The notes under the pieces were generated by a model. It saw nothing but the letters and a program-made list of their open reading frames with translations. It was not told the DNA's origin and did no database searches. This document shows positions 9,856-19,300 of a DNA stretch of 64,000 nucleotides, in pieces; positions within the stretch are counted from its first letter, which is position 1; every line of letters starts with the position of its first letter. This DNA is from Pseudoalteromonas sp. CO133X (GTDB lineage: Bacteria; Pseudomonadota; Gammaproteobacteria; Enterobacterales; Alteromonadaceae). Location: positions 248,001-312,000 of the forward strand of contig SGPE01000009.1 in NCBI GenBank assembly GCA_004208945.1, written 5' to 3'. Position numbers and translations under genes: made by a program.

Positions 9856-9957
9856 ACCTAACAAGGGTTTTTAAGTTAGACTCGTAGCAGTTTGCTCGGT
9901 TCCACTTCGTTTCACATTTTGGCAAACAATTGCTTGTCGCTTAAAACGCTGTTAATT
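9856..9957 (+). repeat. attC-like imperfect palindrome (integron cassette site)
   Basis: About 102 bases with the layout of an integron attC. The left end ACCTAAC fits the inverse core RYYYAAC. The right end GTTAATT fits GTTRRRY except at the third purine. Between them, arms pair imperfectly: TAACA with TGTTA, GTTTTTAAG with CTTAAAAC, AGCA with TTGCT and GTTTGC with GCAAAC, around a loop holding CCACTTCGTTTCACATTTTG. Unequal arms with unpaired bases are what attC needs for single-strand recombination. No integrase gene is in the window, so this would be an isolated cassette end. Confidence 0.6.
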
Positions 9958-9970
9958 TACCAATCAAGAT

Positions 9971-10012
9971 CTTCGCCCTAAATTCAAGGATAAATTCAAG
10001 GATAGGGTGAAG
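9971..10012 (-). terminator. Hairpin with a 12-bp tandem repeat in its loop, 3' of the toxin-antitoxin pair
   Basis: CTTCGCCCTA and TAGGGTGAAG form a 10-bp stem with one mismatch. The loop is made of two exact copies of AAATTCAAGGAT (9980-10003). It stands just past the minus-strand toxin stop. There is no U-tract, so termination is uncertain. Confidence 0.4.
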
Positions 10013-10018
10013 AATCAA

Positions 10019-10315
10019 TCATAAGTGGTTTTGTGGTAGTTGTGACTGACTAAGTACCGCTACAACTAAAATGAAACCGTCTTCTTTTGTAAAGTAAGCT
10101 GTGTGCTTACCAACTGGGAAGTAAAATCCTTTGGGGTAAATATTCTCGCAACTTCGGCCAACTTCTGGGTTGTCAGCAAGCATTTGAAATCCAGTCAGTA
10201 ACGTATCTTTGTAGTTGAGCCACTGCATCTGTGAAAAATGATTAACGGTGTAGTTTCTTATTTTTAATAAATGAGCCTGAGCTAATTTGCTAAGTTTGTA
10301 TTTCTGCTCTTGCAT
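10019..10315 (-). CDS. ParE/RelE-family toxin of a toxin-antitoxin pair
   Basis: 98 residues matching the ParE/RelE toxin fold: N-terminal KYKLSKLAQAHLLKIRNYT, then YKDTLLTGFQMLADNPEVGRSC, then a basic beta-strand region with YPKGFYFPVGKHTAYF and a hydrophobic VVAVLSQSQ strand. ParE-type toxins usually poison gyrase and RelE-type toxins cut mRNA; the sequence alone does not decide which. It lies 6 bases after its antitoxin, in the usual antitoxin-first order. Confidence 0.85.
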   Translation of the reverse strand: MQEQKYKLSKLAQAHLLKIRNYTVNHFSQMQWLNYKDTLLTGFQMLADNPEVGRSCENIYPKGFYFPVGKHTAYFTKEDGFILVVAVLSQSQLPQNHL

Positions 10316-10321
10316 AGCGGA

Positions 10322-10564
10322 TTACAAGGCTCTTAAGAATTCTTCACCATCGACCACATTGCCTTGCGCTAAGTCTTTTTTGGCTGACTCGAAGCAATGT
10401 TTAAGGTAATCAGCTTTCATTGCCTCTAGCTCTTCAAAATCTTTAATAGACATTACTACTACGGTGTCTTTGCTGTTTTTGCTAATCTTTACTGGCTCAC
10501 GTTGGGCGCTAAGAAGTAGTTCACCAAAATTACGTTTCGCATCATTTGCTGTTAATGTGTGCAT
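10322..10564 (-). CDS. Phd/YefM-family antitoxin
   Basis: 80 residues. The N-terminus MHTLTANDAKRNFGELLLSA followed by EPVKISKNSKDTVVVMSIKDFEEL is the Phd/YefM DNA-binding fold that represses its own operon. The C-terminal tail (about 55-80) would wrap and neutralise the toxin. GGAG lies 8 bases before the ATG. A short palindrome AATCCAGATT just upstream is a possible operator. Such pairs are common passengers of integron cassettes and islands, which fits the attC-like site next door. Confidence 0.87.
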   Translation of the reverse strand: MHTLTANDAKRNFGELLLSAQREPVKISKNSKDTVVVMSIKDFEELEAMKADYLKHCFESAKKDLAQGNVVDGEEFLRAL

Positions 10565-10804
10565 GGTCCAATCTCCAAATCTGGATTTACAATAAGATTA
10601 TAGCTGGCCGCATGAAATGTTCAATCTAATTAAATCGTGCGATCTTTAGGAACCTTAGCATTGCATTGTTCACATCTTAACAGGGCGTTTCCAATGTCTG
10701 CCTATGTCACAATGCTGTCTTTCATTTCTAGAAAAAATTGCTCAAAATAGTGTTAGAAAATTTACTGCGTCTATTCATTAAAGCTATCAGTACCTCTAAA
10801 ACCA
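10565..10804. other. Gene-free stretch between the antitoxin and cvfB
   Basis: It holds the promoter side of the toxin-antitoxin operon, including the AATCCAGATT palindrome near 10578. A TTAACAGGGCGTTT at about 10677 resembles the left end of an attC, but no partner arm was found. No open frame of note was seen. Confidence 0.5.
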
Positions 10805-10838
10805 AAAAAGAGTAAAGCTTTTCACTTTACTCTTTCTT
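10805..10838. terminator. Terminator 3' of cvfB
   Basis: An 11-bp perfect stem AAAGAGTAAAG / CTTTACTCTTT with a CTTTTCA loop, flanked by A on one side and T on the other, so it can work in both directions. It most likely ends the minus-strand helicase-cvfB unit. Confidence 0.8.
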
Positions 10839-10866
10839 AATCACTTAATACAGACGAGCTTACAGC

Positions 10867-11697
10867 TTACTTAAGCCTAATCGACGTCGCTTCAATGTCA
10901 ATCAAACCTTGCTTAAACAAACCGCCTATGGCTTTTTTGTAGTTTGCTTTACTGGTTGAGAAAGTTTTTTTAATTGCTTCTGGGTCTGACTTATCACCTA
11001 AGTGAAGTACGCCGCCTTCGGCTTTTAATTTTGCTAAGATTTTTTCGCCTAAGTCGTTTACTTTGCCCATACCTGGCTTTTCAAGTAGTACGTCGATTTT
11101 GCCGTCTTCACGTACTTTTTGAATAAAGCCTTTTAAGCGCTGGCCAACAAATAGCTTTTTAAATACGGTGTTGTAGTAAACAACGCCAATGTGGGCTTCG
11201 TTCACGAGTACTTTGTAACCTAGGTCTGTTTTACCCGCAACGATTAAGTCAACTTCTTCCATCGTTGCGTAAGTTGGTTCTTCTTTCGATAAAAACTTAT
11301 TAAAGTTGCTCGATGCACAAATACGTTGGCTTGCATTATCTAGGTATAAACGAACAAGATACGAAAAGCCGTCTTTCATTTTTGGCTTTTGTTCGTTGTA
11401 TGGCGCAAGTACGTCTTTTTCTAAACCCCAATCCATAAACGCACCGGTACTATTAATTGCTTTAACACGTAGTAGGGCATATTCGCCCACTTCAGCTAAA
11501 GGTTTTTTTGTGGTGCCTGTTGGGTGACCGGCATGATCTAAGTAAATGAATACCTGCACGCTGTCGCCAGCTTCTAGTTCGTAGTCAATTTCTTTGCTTG
11601 GTAAGAATACTTCGCCTAAATCACGGCCATCTAAATAAGCACCTTCGTTAGACATTTCGTTTACGAAAAGGGTTTGTGTGGTTCCTAAAATACTCAT
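10867..11697 (-). CDS. cvfB: CvfB/YitL-family S1-domain RNA-binding protein
   Basis: A 276-residue protein with repeated S1-like OB domains over about residues 1-200 (for example VREDGKIDVLLEKPG after a GQRLKGFI strand) and a C-terminal winged helix (about 205-276, including SKANYKKAIGGLFKQGLI). In Staphylococcus, CvfB binds RNA and affects virulence gene expression; in proteobacteria the role is not well known. It starts 2 bases after the helicase stop, so the two RNA-related proteins are made together. Confidence 0.85.
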   Translation of the reverse strand: MSILGTTQTLFVNEMSNEGAYLDGRDLGEVFLPSKEIDYELEAGDSVQVFIYLDHAGHPTGTTKKPLAEVGEYALLRVKAINSTGAFMDWGLEKDVLAPYNEQKPKMKDGFSYLVRLYLDNASQRICASSNFNKFLSKEEPTYATMEEVDLIVAGKTDLGYKVLVNEAHIGVVYYNTVFKKLFVGQRLKGFIQKVREDGKIDVLLEKPGMGKVNDLGEKILAKLKAEGGVLHLGDKSDPEAIKKTFSTSKANYKKAIGGLFKQGLIDIEATSIRLK

Positions 11698-11699
11698 TG

Positions 11700-13025
11700 T
11701 TATTCCTGTTCTGGCTTTTTCTTACGGCGCATTGGAGCAAAACCATCTACATCAATTGGTGCTTGAATAGGGGCTTTAGGCTTTTTAGGGGCTGCTTTGC
11801 GTTTTGGTTTAACAGATTTTGCAGCCACTTTTTTCTCTGCTTTATTCCAAACTGTGTTTGGTTTTTTCTCACGCAGACCTTTAAATTTACCAACAAGGCC
11901 GTCAACGGTGAAAAAGCTTAATTCATCATTTAAAAATGCTTTAATTGCTTTGTAGCTAGGCCAATCTTTCGGGCCCACTAACGAAATAGCAGTACCTTTA
12001 AAGCCTGCGCGACCAGTACGACCAATACGGTGCACATACTCTTCAGCATGTTTTGGTAGGTCAAAGTTAATAACGTGAGTCACGCTTAATAAATCAAGAC
12101 CACGTGATGCAACATCAGTGGTGATTAAAATTTTAAAGTTTTCACGGCTAAAGGCATCCATAATTTCAAGGCGCTTAGCTTGGGTTAAGTCACCCGCAAG
12201 TGCTTGTGCTTTTAAGCCTTTGTCGTTTAACAATAGGCTTAAACGCTGAGTATCGGCACGTGTTGCAGTGAAAATAATGCATTGGCCAACATTGTCTTGT
12301 TTTACAAAGTGCTCAAGCAAGGCTTCTTTGTGATCTAGATGATCAGCTAAATAAAGCTGCTGGGTAATGTCACTATGCTGCTCGTTAGAGGCACTTAACA
12401 GTATTTGTTTTGGTGAACGTAAAAGGTTACGTGACAGGGCATCAACTTGTGCATGGTCAAGGGTTGCTGAAAACAATAATGTTTGGCGTAAACGGTGATC
12501 AGCAAGCTCGTTGATCATTTTAACTTGATTGGTAAAACCTAAATCTAAAATACGGTCCGCTTCGTCAAAAATTAACAGCTCTAAGCCTGAAAGTTGTAAC
12601 GAGCGTTGACTCAAATGGTCAGCAATACGCCCCGGTGTGCCCACTACAAAGTGCGGGTCTTTACGAAGTGCTTTAATTTGGTCATTAAAGTTTTCACCAC
12701 CCAGTATTTTTACTGCACTAATGTTTGTGCCTGCAATTAAAAGTCTTAATTGGCTGTATACTTGGGTTGCTAATTCGCGTGTAGGCGCAACGATCAAAAC
12801 GCGAGGGTCGCGTTTACTGAGTGCTTTTTGTTTCATTACACGCTGTACAGCAGGTAATAAAAACGCCAGCGTTTTGCCCGATCCTGTTTTTGACTGTGCA
12901 AAAATATCATGGCCTGCGATAGCTGTTGGTACCGCGTGAGCTTGAATGTCAGTGGGCTGGGTGATGCCTTGATGCGCAAGTTGTTTTTCGAGGCGTGTAT
13001 CAATCCCAAGTTCAGTAAAATGCAA
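11700..13025 (-). CDS. DEAD-box ATP-dependent RNA helicase
   Basis: Unwinds RNA duplexes with ATP, probably in ribosome assembly or RNA decay. Motifs in order: Q-motif region GITQPTDIQ, Walker A AQSKTGSGKT (43-52), PTRELA, DEAD (154-157), SAT (186-188), and in the second RecA domain VASRGLDL and HRIGRTGRAG. It ends in a lysine/proline-rich tail. The frame extends upstream to 13076, but the TTG at 13025 (reading MHFTELGIDT) has GGAG 8 bases ahead and matches where relatives begin, so it is preferred. It looks RhlE- or SrmB-like; the exact subfamily is not settled. Confidence 0.9.
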   Translation of the reverse strand: MHFTELGIDTRLEKQLAHQGITQPTDIQAHAVPTAIAGHDIFAQSKTGSGKTLAFLLPAVQRVMKQKALSKRDPRVLIVAPTRELATQVYSQLRLLIAGTNISAVKILGGENFNDQIKALRKDPHFVVGTPGRIADHLSQRSLQLSGLELLIFDEADRILDLGFTNQVKMINELADHRLRQTLLFSATLDHAQVDALSRNLLRSPKQILLSASNEQHSDITQQLYLADHLDHKEALLEHFVKQDNVGQCIIFTATRADTQRLSLLLNDKGLKAQALAGDLTQAKRLEIMDAFSRENFKILITTDVASRGLDLLSVTHVINFDLPKHAEEYVHRIGRTGRAGFKGTAISLVGPKDWPSYKAIKAFLNDELSFFTVDGLVGKFKGLREKKPNTVWNKAEKKVAAKSVKPKRKAAPKKPKAPIQAPIDVDGFAPMRRKKKPEQE

Positions 13026-13224
13026 TGCGTAATCTCCGATGAGCAAAATTTGTAAATCCCGTTCATTATAACGCACTTGCCTCTCTAGGAGACAGTAAAA
13101 ACACAGCTATTTCGCATCAGTTTTTGCAATTATCGCTAATTCGCGTAAAATACGCACCCTCAATGCGCCGGATTTGCGATTCGGTTAACGCCCCACATGG
13201 GCATTTAAAGCAAAAGGTAAAACC

Positions 13225-14232
13225 ATGACTGCTGTTCATAAAGACAATGTAACTAGCGAGCACTTTGTTGTTTGCGCACTTTACAAATTTGTAGCCCTTC
13301 CTAATTTTGAAGCGATTCGCCAACCATTACTTAAAGTAATGGAAGACAATGAAGTACGCGGTACTTTGTTACTTGCGGCTGAAGGTATCAATGGTACTGT
13401 TTCTGCTAAACGTGAAGGTATCGATAACCTACTTGCATGGTTAGATGCACAACCAAGCCTAGATAACATTGTGACTAAAGAGTCATACGATGACGAATGC
13501 CCGTTCTACCGTACTAAGGTAAAACTGAAAAAAGAAATCGTAACTATGGGTGTTGAAGGTATCGACCCACGTGAAGTAGTGGGTACATACGTAAAACCAG
13601 CTGATTGGAATGCGTTAATTTCAGATCCTGAAGTGATTCTTATCGATACGCGTAACGATTACGAAATCGAGATCGGTACTTTCCAAAATGCCGTTGATCC
13701 AAACACGAAGACATTCCGCGAATTCCCAGCATGGGCGAAAGAAAACCTAGACCCAGCAAAGCACAAAAAAGTCGCTATGTTCTGTACCGGTGGTATCCGC
13801 TGTGAAAAATCAACTGCGTACATGAAAGAGCAAGGCTTTGACGAAGTATTCCACCTTGAGGGCGGTATTCTTAAGTACTTAGAAGAAGTACCAAAAGAAG
13901 AAACTATGTGGGAAGGTGAGTGTTTTGTATTTGATAACCGTGTTGCGGTAAATCACGACTTACAAAAAGGTTCTTATGACCAATGTCATGCGTGTCGTAT
14001 GCCAATCACTGAAGACGAAAAGCAAAAGCCTGAATACATGGAAGGTGTTTCGTGTCATCACTGTCACGACAGCCTAACAGAAGAACAACGTGCCCGTTTT
14101 GCTGAGCGTCAAAAGCAAATAGAATTAGCACAAGCGCGTGGCGAGGGTCACATCGGTAACGAAGCCCAAGAAGTTCTTCGTAAGCGTAAAGAAGCTAAAA
14201 AAGCGCAAAAAGAAGCACAGCGCCAACAGTAA
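13225..14232 (+). CDS. trhO: tRNA uridine(34) hydroxylase, rhodanese-like
   Basis: TrhO (YceA) makes 5-hydroxyuridine at the wobble position of tRNA using oxygen. The 335-residue protein has an N-terminal acylphosphatase-like part, a rhodanese domain with active loop CTGGIRC (Cys187 and Cys193) and a C-terminal cysteine-rich segment (CHACRMP and CHHCHDS) of zinc-binding appearance, then a basic [11 protein letters not shown] tail. It is divergent from the helicase. A strong terminator follows. Confidence 0.94.
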   Translation: MTAVHKDNVTSEHFVVCALYKFVALPNFEAIRQPLLKVMEDNEVRGTLLLAAEGINGTVSAKREGIDNLLAWLDAQPSLDNIVTKESYDDECPFYRTKVKLKKEIVTMGVEGIDPREVVGTYVKPADWNALISDPEVILIDTRNDYEIEIGTFQNAVDPNTKTFREFPAWAKENLDPAKHKKVAMFCTGGIRCEKSTAYMKEQGFDEVFHLEGGILKYLEEVPKEETMWEGECFVFDNRVAVNHDLQKGSYDQCHACRMPITEDEKQKPEYMEGVSCHHCHDSLTEEQRARFAERQKQIELAQARGEGHIGNEAQEVLRKRKEAKKAQKEAQRQQ

Positions 14233-14255
14233 TTCTTAGCTCTATGAATTGATAG

Positions 14256-14284
14256 AAACCCCAGCATTGCCTGGGGTTTTTTGC
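14256..14284 (+). terminator. Terminator of trhO
   Basis: A 9-bp perfect stem AAACCCCAG / CTGGGGTTT with a CATTGC loop runs into six T. Confidence 0.93.
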
Positions 14285-14466
14285 GTTTAATTATAGTGAA
14301 AACTTCAATGTCGTTCCTTAATGGTGTACATTAGCGCCGCTTTTGAAAAGTTTTATACAACCAACTAATTTTTTAAATATTTTATACAGAGCTTTTAACT
14401 GGCTGAATATAGAGATTAGCCTGCCTTGCTATTTAAGAATGTTGTAACAAAAAGAGAAGGATATCT

Positions 14467-15099
14467 ATGAAATTAAAGCTTACAACAGCGGCACTATGCC
14501 TAATGCCGTTACTGTCGCATGCCAATTCTAATAATGAGTTCAGTTACTTTGGTTTGGCTCTACAAAACAATAATTACGATATCAATTTTATCCCTTCGAT
14601 AGAGCAAGATTCTTTCGCACCACTAAATTACAGCGATGAGCAGTCAGGTAAAGGCTTTAGAGGTTTTTATGGTTACCAGTTTAACCAATATTTTGCCGTT
14701 GAGGTGGGACTAGGCTTACCTGGAGAAGCAAACTTTAATATTTACCGTGATACGGTCAATAATAAAAATGAACCGACCAAGGAGACTGTGTACGAGGGAG
14801 ATTTTAAAACACTTTCTTTTGATACACGAATTATTGCCACTTACCCAATTACGGGGAGCTTTTTCCTAAGAGCACACGCTGGTGCCTACGTCTGGGACAA
14901 TGATTTTAGCTACTTACAAGAATCAGCAGAATCTTATAGCGTGGTTGAAAAAAGTGATACCGGAGTATCCTTGTTAACGGGCTTTGGTGTTGGCTATGGT
15001 TTTAATGATAACGTAGCAGCTACAATCGACTATGAAAAAACCGACATAGCTGATATTTCAACACAAACAATCGTGGCATCGCTTGTGTTTAGGTTTTAA
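14467..15099 (+). CDS. Outer-membrane beta-barrel protein, porin-like
   Basis: A 210-residue exported protein. The signal peptide MKLKLTTAALCLMPLLSHA is clear, and the mature part alternates aromatic and polar residues as in 8-stranded barrels (YFGLALQNNNYDINF, GFRGFYGYQFNQYFAVEVGL). It ends in an outer-membrane-type strand, TIVASLVFRF, with terminal phenylalanine. The GFRGFYGYQFN and GYGFNDNVAATIDYEKTD parts resemble the OmpA-like/OprF N-terminal barrel family. The specific role is unknown. AGAAGGA precedes the ATG, and a hairpin follows. Confidence 0.8.
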   Translation: MKLKLTTAALCLMPLLSHANSNNEFSYFGLALQNNNYDINFIPSIEQDSFAPLNYSDEQSGKGFRGFYGYQFNQYFAVEVGLGLPGEANFNIYRDTVNNKNEPTKETVYEGDFKTLSFDTRIIATYPITGSFFLRAHAGAYVWDNDFSYLQESAESYSVVEKSDTGVSLLTGFGVGYGFNDNVAATIDYEKTDIADISTQTIVASLVFRF

Positions 15100-15140
15100 C
15101 AGTTACCAAAGTAAACATCTAGTCGCTCGATTTATTTAAA

Positions 15141-15175
15141 AAGTGAGTAGCCATTGCCATACTACTCACTTCCTA
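15141..15175 (+). terminator. Hairpin after the beta-barrel gene
   Basis: A 10-bp perfect stem AAGTGAGTAG / CTACTCACTT. The following T-run is short and broken, so it is a weak terminator or an mRNA 3'-end stabiliser. Confidence 0.6.
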
Positions 15176-15374
15176 GTAATTACTCTTTACTTAATACCCG
15201 CGCTATATCAATTAGCTAATAATATTTTGCTTGCAGCCCTTGATTAATAAGCTTTACCATTCTTTATAATGACATTAGCCGCACTGAACTGCTATTAATC
15301 GAACATATCTTCTTATTGATCACAAAGCTGTTACACTTCGTAACAATTAAAACGATTCTTATTTAGGTGAAATT

Positions 15375-16394
15375 TTGAAGCTTGGCAGATTTCAATCATG
15401 GACATTTTTAGCCTGTATTAGCTTTATAACAGTAGCGCATGCAGCAAATGTTGTTGTACAACCCGTTAGATTAGAACAAACAAAACAGCAAATAAAAGCT
15501 GTTGGTAACGCTGAGGCAATTCATTCAGTAACACTTTATCCTGCTGTAGGGGATAGAGTCACCCATGTACATTTTAAACCAGGAGACAATGTCGAAAAAG
15601 GTGAATTGTTGCTTGAGTTAGATTCTCGCCGTCAAAAAGCAGCCCTTACAGAAGCTCGAATTACATTACAAGATACTCAGCGCACTATGAAGCGATTAGT
15701 TGAAAGTCATGCCAGAGGAGCTGTCCCACAAAGTGATCTAGATGATGCTAAAACCTTATTTGAACTGGCTAAAGTTCAGTTAACTCAGGCTGAAACTGAA
15801 TTAGAAGACCGCCAAGTGCGTGCCCCATTTAGTGGCGTGATGGGCCTTACCGACGTTGAAGTAGGCGATAGGATCACCACCCAAACAGCTATTGCAACGA
15901 TTGATGACGCAACTGAGCTTTACATTAACTTTAATGCCCCAGAGGCCGCAGTTAATGTATTGCGAAGCAAAGGCAGTGTGGAAGTGACTCCTTGGCTTAG
16001 CGAAAAAGCTTACGAGGCAAAAATTGCACAATTGGATTCGCGTATAAATGGACAAACGCGCACTTTAAGAACGAAAGCAAAACTTGATAATTCAGCCAAG
16101 CAGTTTATGCCAGGGATGAGCTTTCGAGTAAATATAAATATACTTGGTGATGATTTCGCTGTAGTACCTGAAGCTGCCATGATGTGGGGCGCTGCAGGCC
16201 CTTATGTGTGGAAAAGTGCTGATAATAAAGCAACCCGTGTTGATGTCAAAATTGAACAACGATTAGCAGGACGTTTACTCGTGTCCGGTGGATTAAAAGA
16301 AGGTGATTTACTCGTAACTGAAGGTGTTCAGCGTTTACGACCTGACCAAGAGTTAGTTCATATTAATGATATTAAACTGGCCAAGGAGCAATAA
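15375..16394 (+). CDS. RND efflux periplasmic adaptor (membrane fusion protein)
   Basis: A 339-residue adaptor that would link the inner-membrane pump encoded next to an outer-membrane channel. It has a signal sequence (cleavage likely after AHA, residue 23), a lipoyl/barrel-sandwich half VTHVHFKPGDNVEKGELLLELD, a coiled-coil hairpin (about 75-120), the second lipoyl half VRAPFSGVMGLTDVEVGD and beta-barrel and membrane-proximal domains. The start is TTG, with AGGTGA upstream. Its TAA overlaps the pump ATG by one base (TAATG). No outer-membrane channel gene is adjacent. Confidence 0.92.
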   Translation: MKLGRFQSWTFLACISFITVAHAANVVVQPVRLEQTKQQIKAVGNAEAIHSVTLYPAVGDRVTHVHFKPGDNVEKGELLLELDSRRQKAALTEARITLQDTQRTMKRLVESHARGAVPQSDLDDAKTLFELAKVQLTQAETELEDRQVRAPFSGVMGLTDVEVGDRITTQTAIATIDDATELYINFNAPEAAVNVLRSKGSVEVTPWLSEKAYEAKIAQLDSRINGQTRTLRTKAKLDNSAKQFMPGMSFRVNINILGDDFAVVPEAAMMWGAAGPYVWKSADNKATRVDVKIEQRLAGRLLVSGGLKEGDLLVTEGVQRLRPDQELVHINDIKLAKEQ

Positions 16395-19300
16395 TGAAAC
16401 AGCAACCTATGATGGAAGATTTACCATCAATGGCGATACGTCGGCCAGTATTAATTGTGGTGCTGAATTTGTTGATCATCATTGCTGGTATTGCGGCGAT
16501 TGCAGGTGTTGAAGTTCGTGAATTACCTGACGTGGATAGACCTCGAATTACTGTTTCAGCCTCATTTCCTGGTGGCTCACCTGAAACTGTTGATACTGAG
16601 GTGACCAGTAAGCTTGAAGGAGCGGTAGCAAGGGTAAGTGGCGTTAAGACTATTCGCGCTCAAAGTGAAGAGAATAACGCTCGCATTGTGGCTGAGTTTC
16701 GCCCCGGTGTTAATCTGGATGATGCAGCAAATGAAACCCGAGAATCAGTCGCGCGTGTTCAGCGTGAATTACCTGAGGAAGTTGAACGTGTATCTATTAT
16801 AAAAGCCGATAACGATGCCGAAGCGGTCGTATCGTTAACGGTATCAAGCGACAGCTTATCACTTGAGGCGCTAACAGAGCGCGTTGATGTCGATTTAGCA
16901 CCGCAATTTTTAACTATTCCTGGAGTTGCTGATGTACGATTAAACGGCGACCGTGAACGCGTATTACGCGTTCGAATAGACCCACTTAAACTGAGTAGCT
17001 TTAATTTAACTGTGCCTGATATTGCTAACGTGCTTCGTCAAGCGCCTTTTGACGTACCAGCGGGAAGCTTAAAGTCGAGCGATCAACAAGTGATTGTGCG
17101 TGCCGATGCAACGTCTATTTCTGCAGAGCAGGTAGCCGATATTATTGTTCGTGATGATACTCGGATTGGTGATGTCGCTGCGGTGTATTTTGGCCCTGCA
17201 GATCCGCGTTCATTTGTAAGACTCAATGGCACGCCTGTGATTGGTATGGAAATTATTCGTCAAGCACAGTCAAATACTATCGAAATCTCTGATGAAGTTC
17301 TTAGCTTAATTGAAGGAATGCGCGAACGTTTTCCTGAAATGGAATTTACGCTTACCTCTGATGATGCACAGTTTATAAGAAGCTCCGTTGATGAGGTTAT
17401 CAACTCTTTATTACTGACTGTATTGCTGGTGGTGATTACGCTGTGGGTGTTTATTGGCTCATGGCGAGCAACCCTTGTTCCCGCATTTGCAATACCCGTG
17501 GCATTAATTGGATCGCTCGCGCTTATTTGGGCACTAGGTTTTTCGATTAATATTCTCACCTTGCTTGCATTAGTGTTAGCAACCGGTCTAATTGTTGATG
17601 ATGCGATTGTGGTGAGTGAAAACATACAGCGGCAACGTGGTTTAGGGTTGGGTAGGCGTGCAGCAGCGGTTATTGGCACGCGTGAAGTATTTTTTGCGGT
17701 AGTAGCAACGACCGCAGTACTTGCCGCAGTATTCGTGCCTATCGCTTTTTTACCTTCAACAGCAGGGCGACTGTTTAGAGAATTTGGTGGGGTACTAGCC
17801 GGTGCAGTAATTATTTCCAGCTTTGTAGCCCTTTCATTAGTACCTGCACTGACCTCTAAGCTGAAATTAAAGCAAGGTGGTTTTCATCCTTTCGCTAAAT
17901 TGGGACATGGTTTAGCAGCAATATATAAACGCTCTATTCATGGTGTGCTTGAACATGCGTGGTTAACATTTTTTGCGTGTTTATTGGTTGCTGCAGGCTC
18001 TGGTGCACTTTATTTCAATTTAGATAATGAGTTATTACCGACAGAAGATCGCGGCAAAATTAGGATTTTTGCCCGTGGCCCAGATGGGGTTGGCCTTAAT
18101 TTTATGGATAGGCAAGCTGTGCAGATGGAAGATATTTTATTACCTTATGTTGAAAGCGGAGAAATTGAGTCAATTTACACTGTAGTTGGGCAGTGGGATC
18201 CTAACATCGTATTCATTACAGTTCCGTTAAAACATTGGGATGAACGTCATTTTAGTCAGCAAGAAATTATTGATAAAATTCGCGAACCATTGGGTAATAT
18301 TCCAGGAGCAGCGGGTTTTCCTGGCGGCTCAAATAGCTTGAACTTACGTGGTCAAGGTGGGGGAATCGAGCTTGCATTACTTGGCCAAGACTATTTAGAG
18401 ATATTTAAAGCCGCACAAGACTTCTCTGCTGAAATTGAAAAAGCGATGCCAGCTATTGCCCCTGTGCGTATTTCGTATCAGCCATCGCAGCCACAATTGC
18501 GAGTTAATATTGATAGGCGCCGTGCTGAAGAGTTAGGGGTATCGCTCAGTGATATATCAGTGACGCTTCGAGCGGCAATCAATGGTGATGATATCGCCGA
18601 TTTAAACATTGGTGACCAATCAATCCCAATTATGCTGCAAGCTCAAAACCAAACAATAACGAACCCTGGTGATTTAGCTAATCTATATGTTGGTACGCGC
18701 GATGGCGAGCTAGTACCACTTAGCAGCGTCGCAACGATTACGGAAGAGGGGGTTGCTGCAGAGCTTGAGCGCCATGCACAGCGTAGAGCCATTGAGCTTA
18801 GCATGGAGTTACCTGAAGATGTGACAATCGCTGAGCTGGTCACTAAAATTCGTGAAATTTCGCAGCAAAGTTTACCAAGCGGTATTAGCCTTGCGTTCAA
18901 AGGTGAAGCCCTTACCTTTGAAGAAACCGCCAATGAAGTACTTGTAACCTATGTTTTAGCATTCTTAATTGTTTTACTTGTGTTGGCAGCCCAGTTTGAG
19001 AGCGTTAATAGTGCCATAGTGGTAATGATAACCGTACCATTTGGTATTACATCGGCAATATTAGCCCTGTATTTAACGGGTACTTCATTGAACATTTACT
19101 CGCAAATAGGCCTTGTGATGCTAATCGGTTTGATTGCTAAAAATGCGATCTTACTGGTGGAATTTGCCGATCAGCTACGGGATCAAGGCCGCTCTGTTAG
19201 AGTTGCAGTTGAAGAGGCCGCTTTAGTGCGTTTACGACCTATTGCCATGACATTGGTCTCAACCTTACTCGGTGCTTTACCGCTCATTCTTTCAACGGGG

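Noticed and set aside
10677..10690. TTAACAGGGCGTTT, like the left end of an attC site
   Set aside because: No complementary right arm was found within 150 bases. Kept only as a note.
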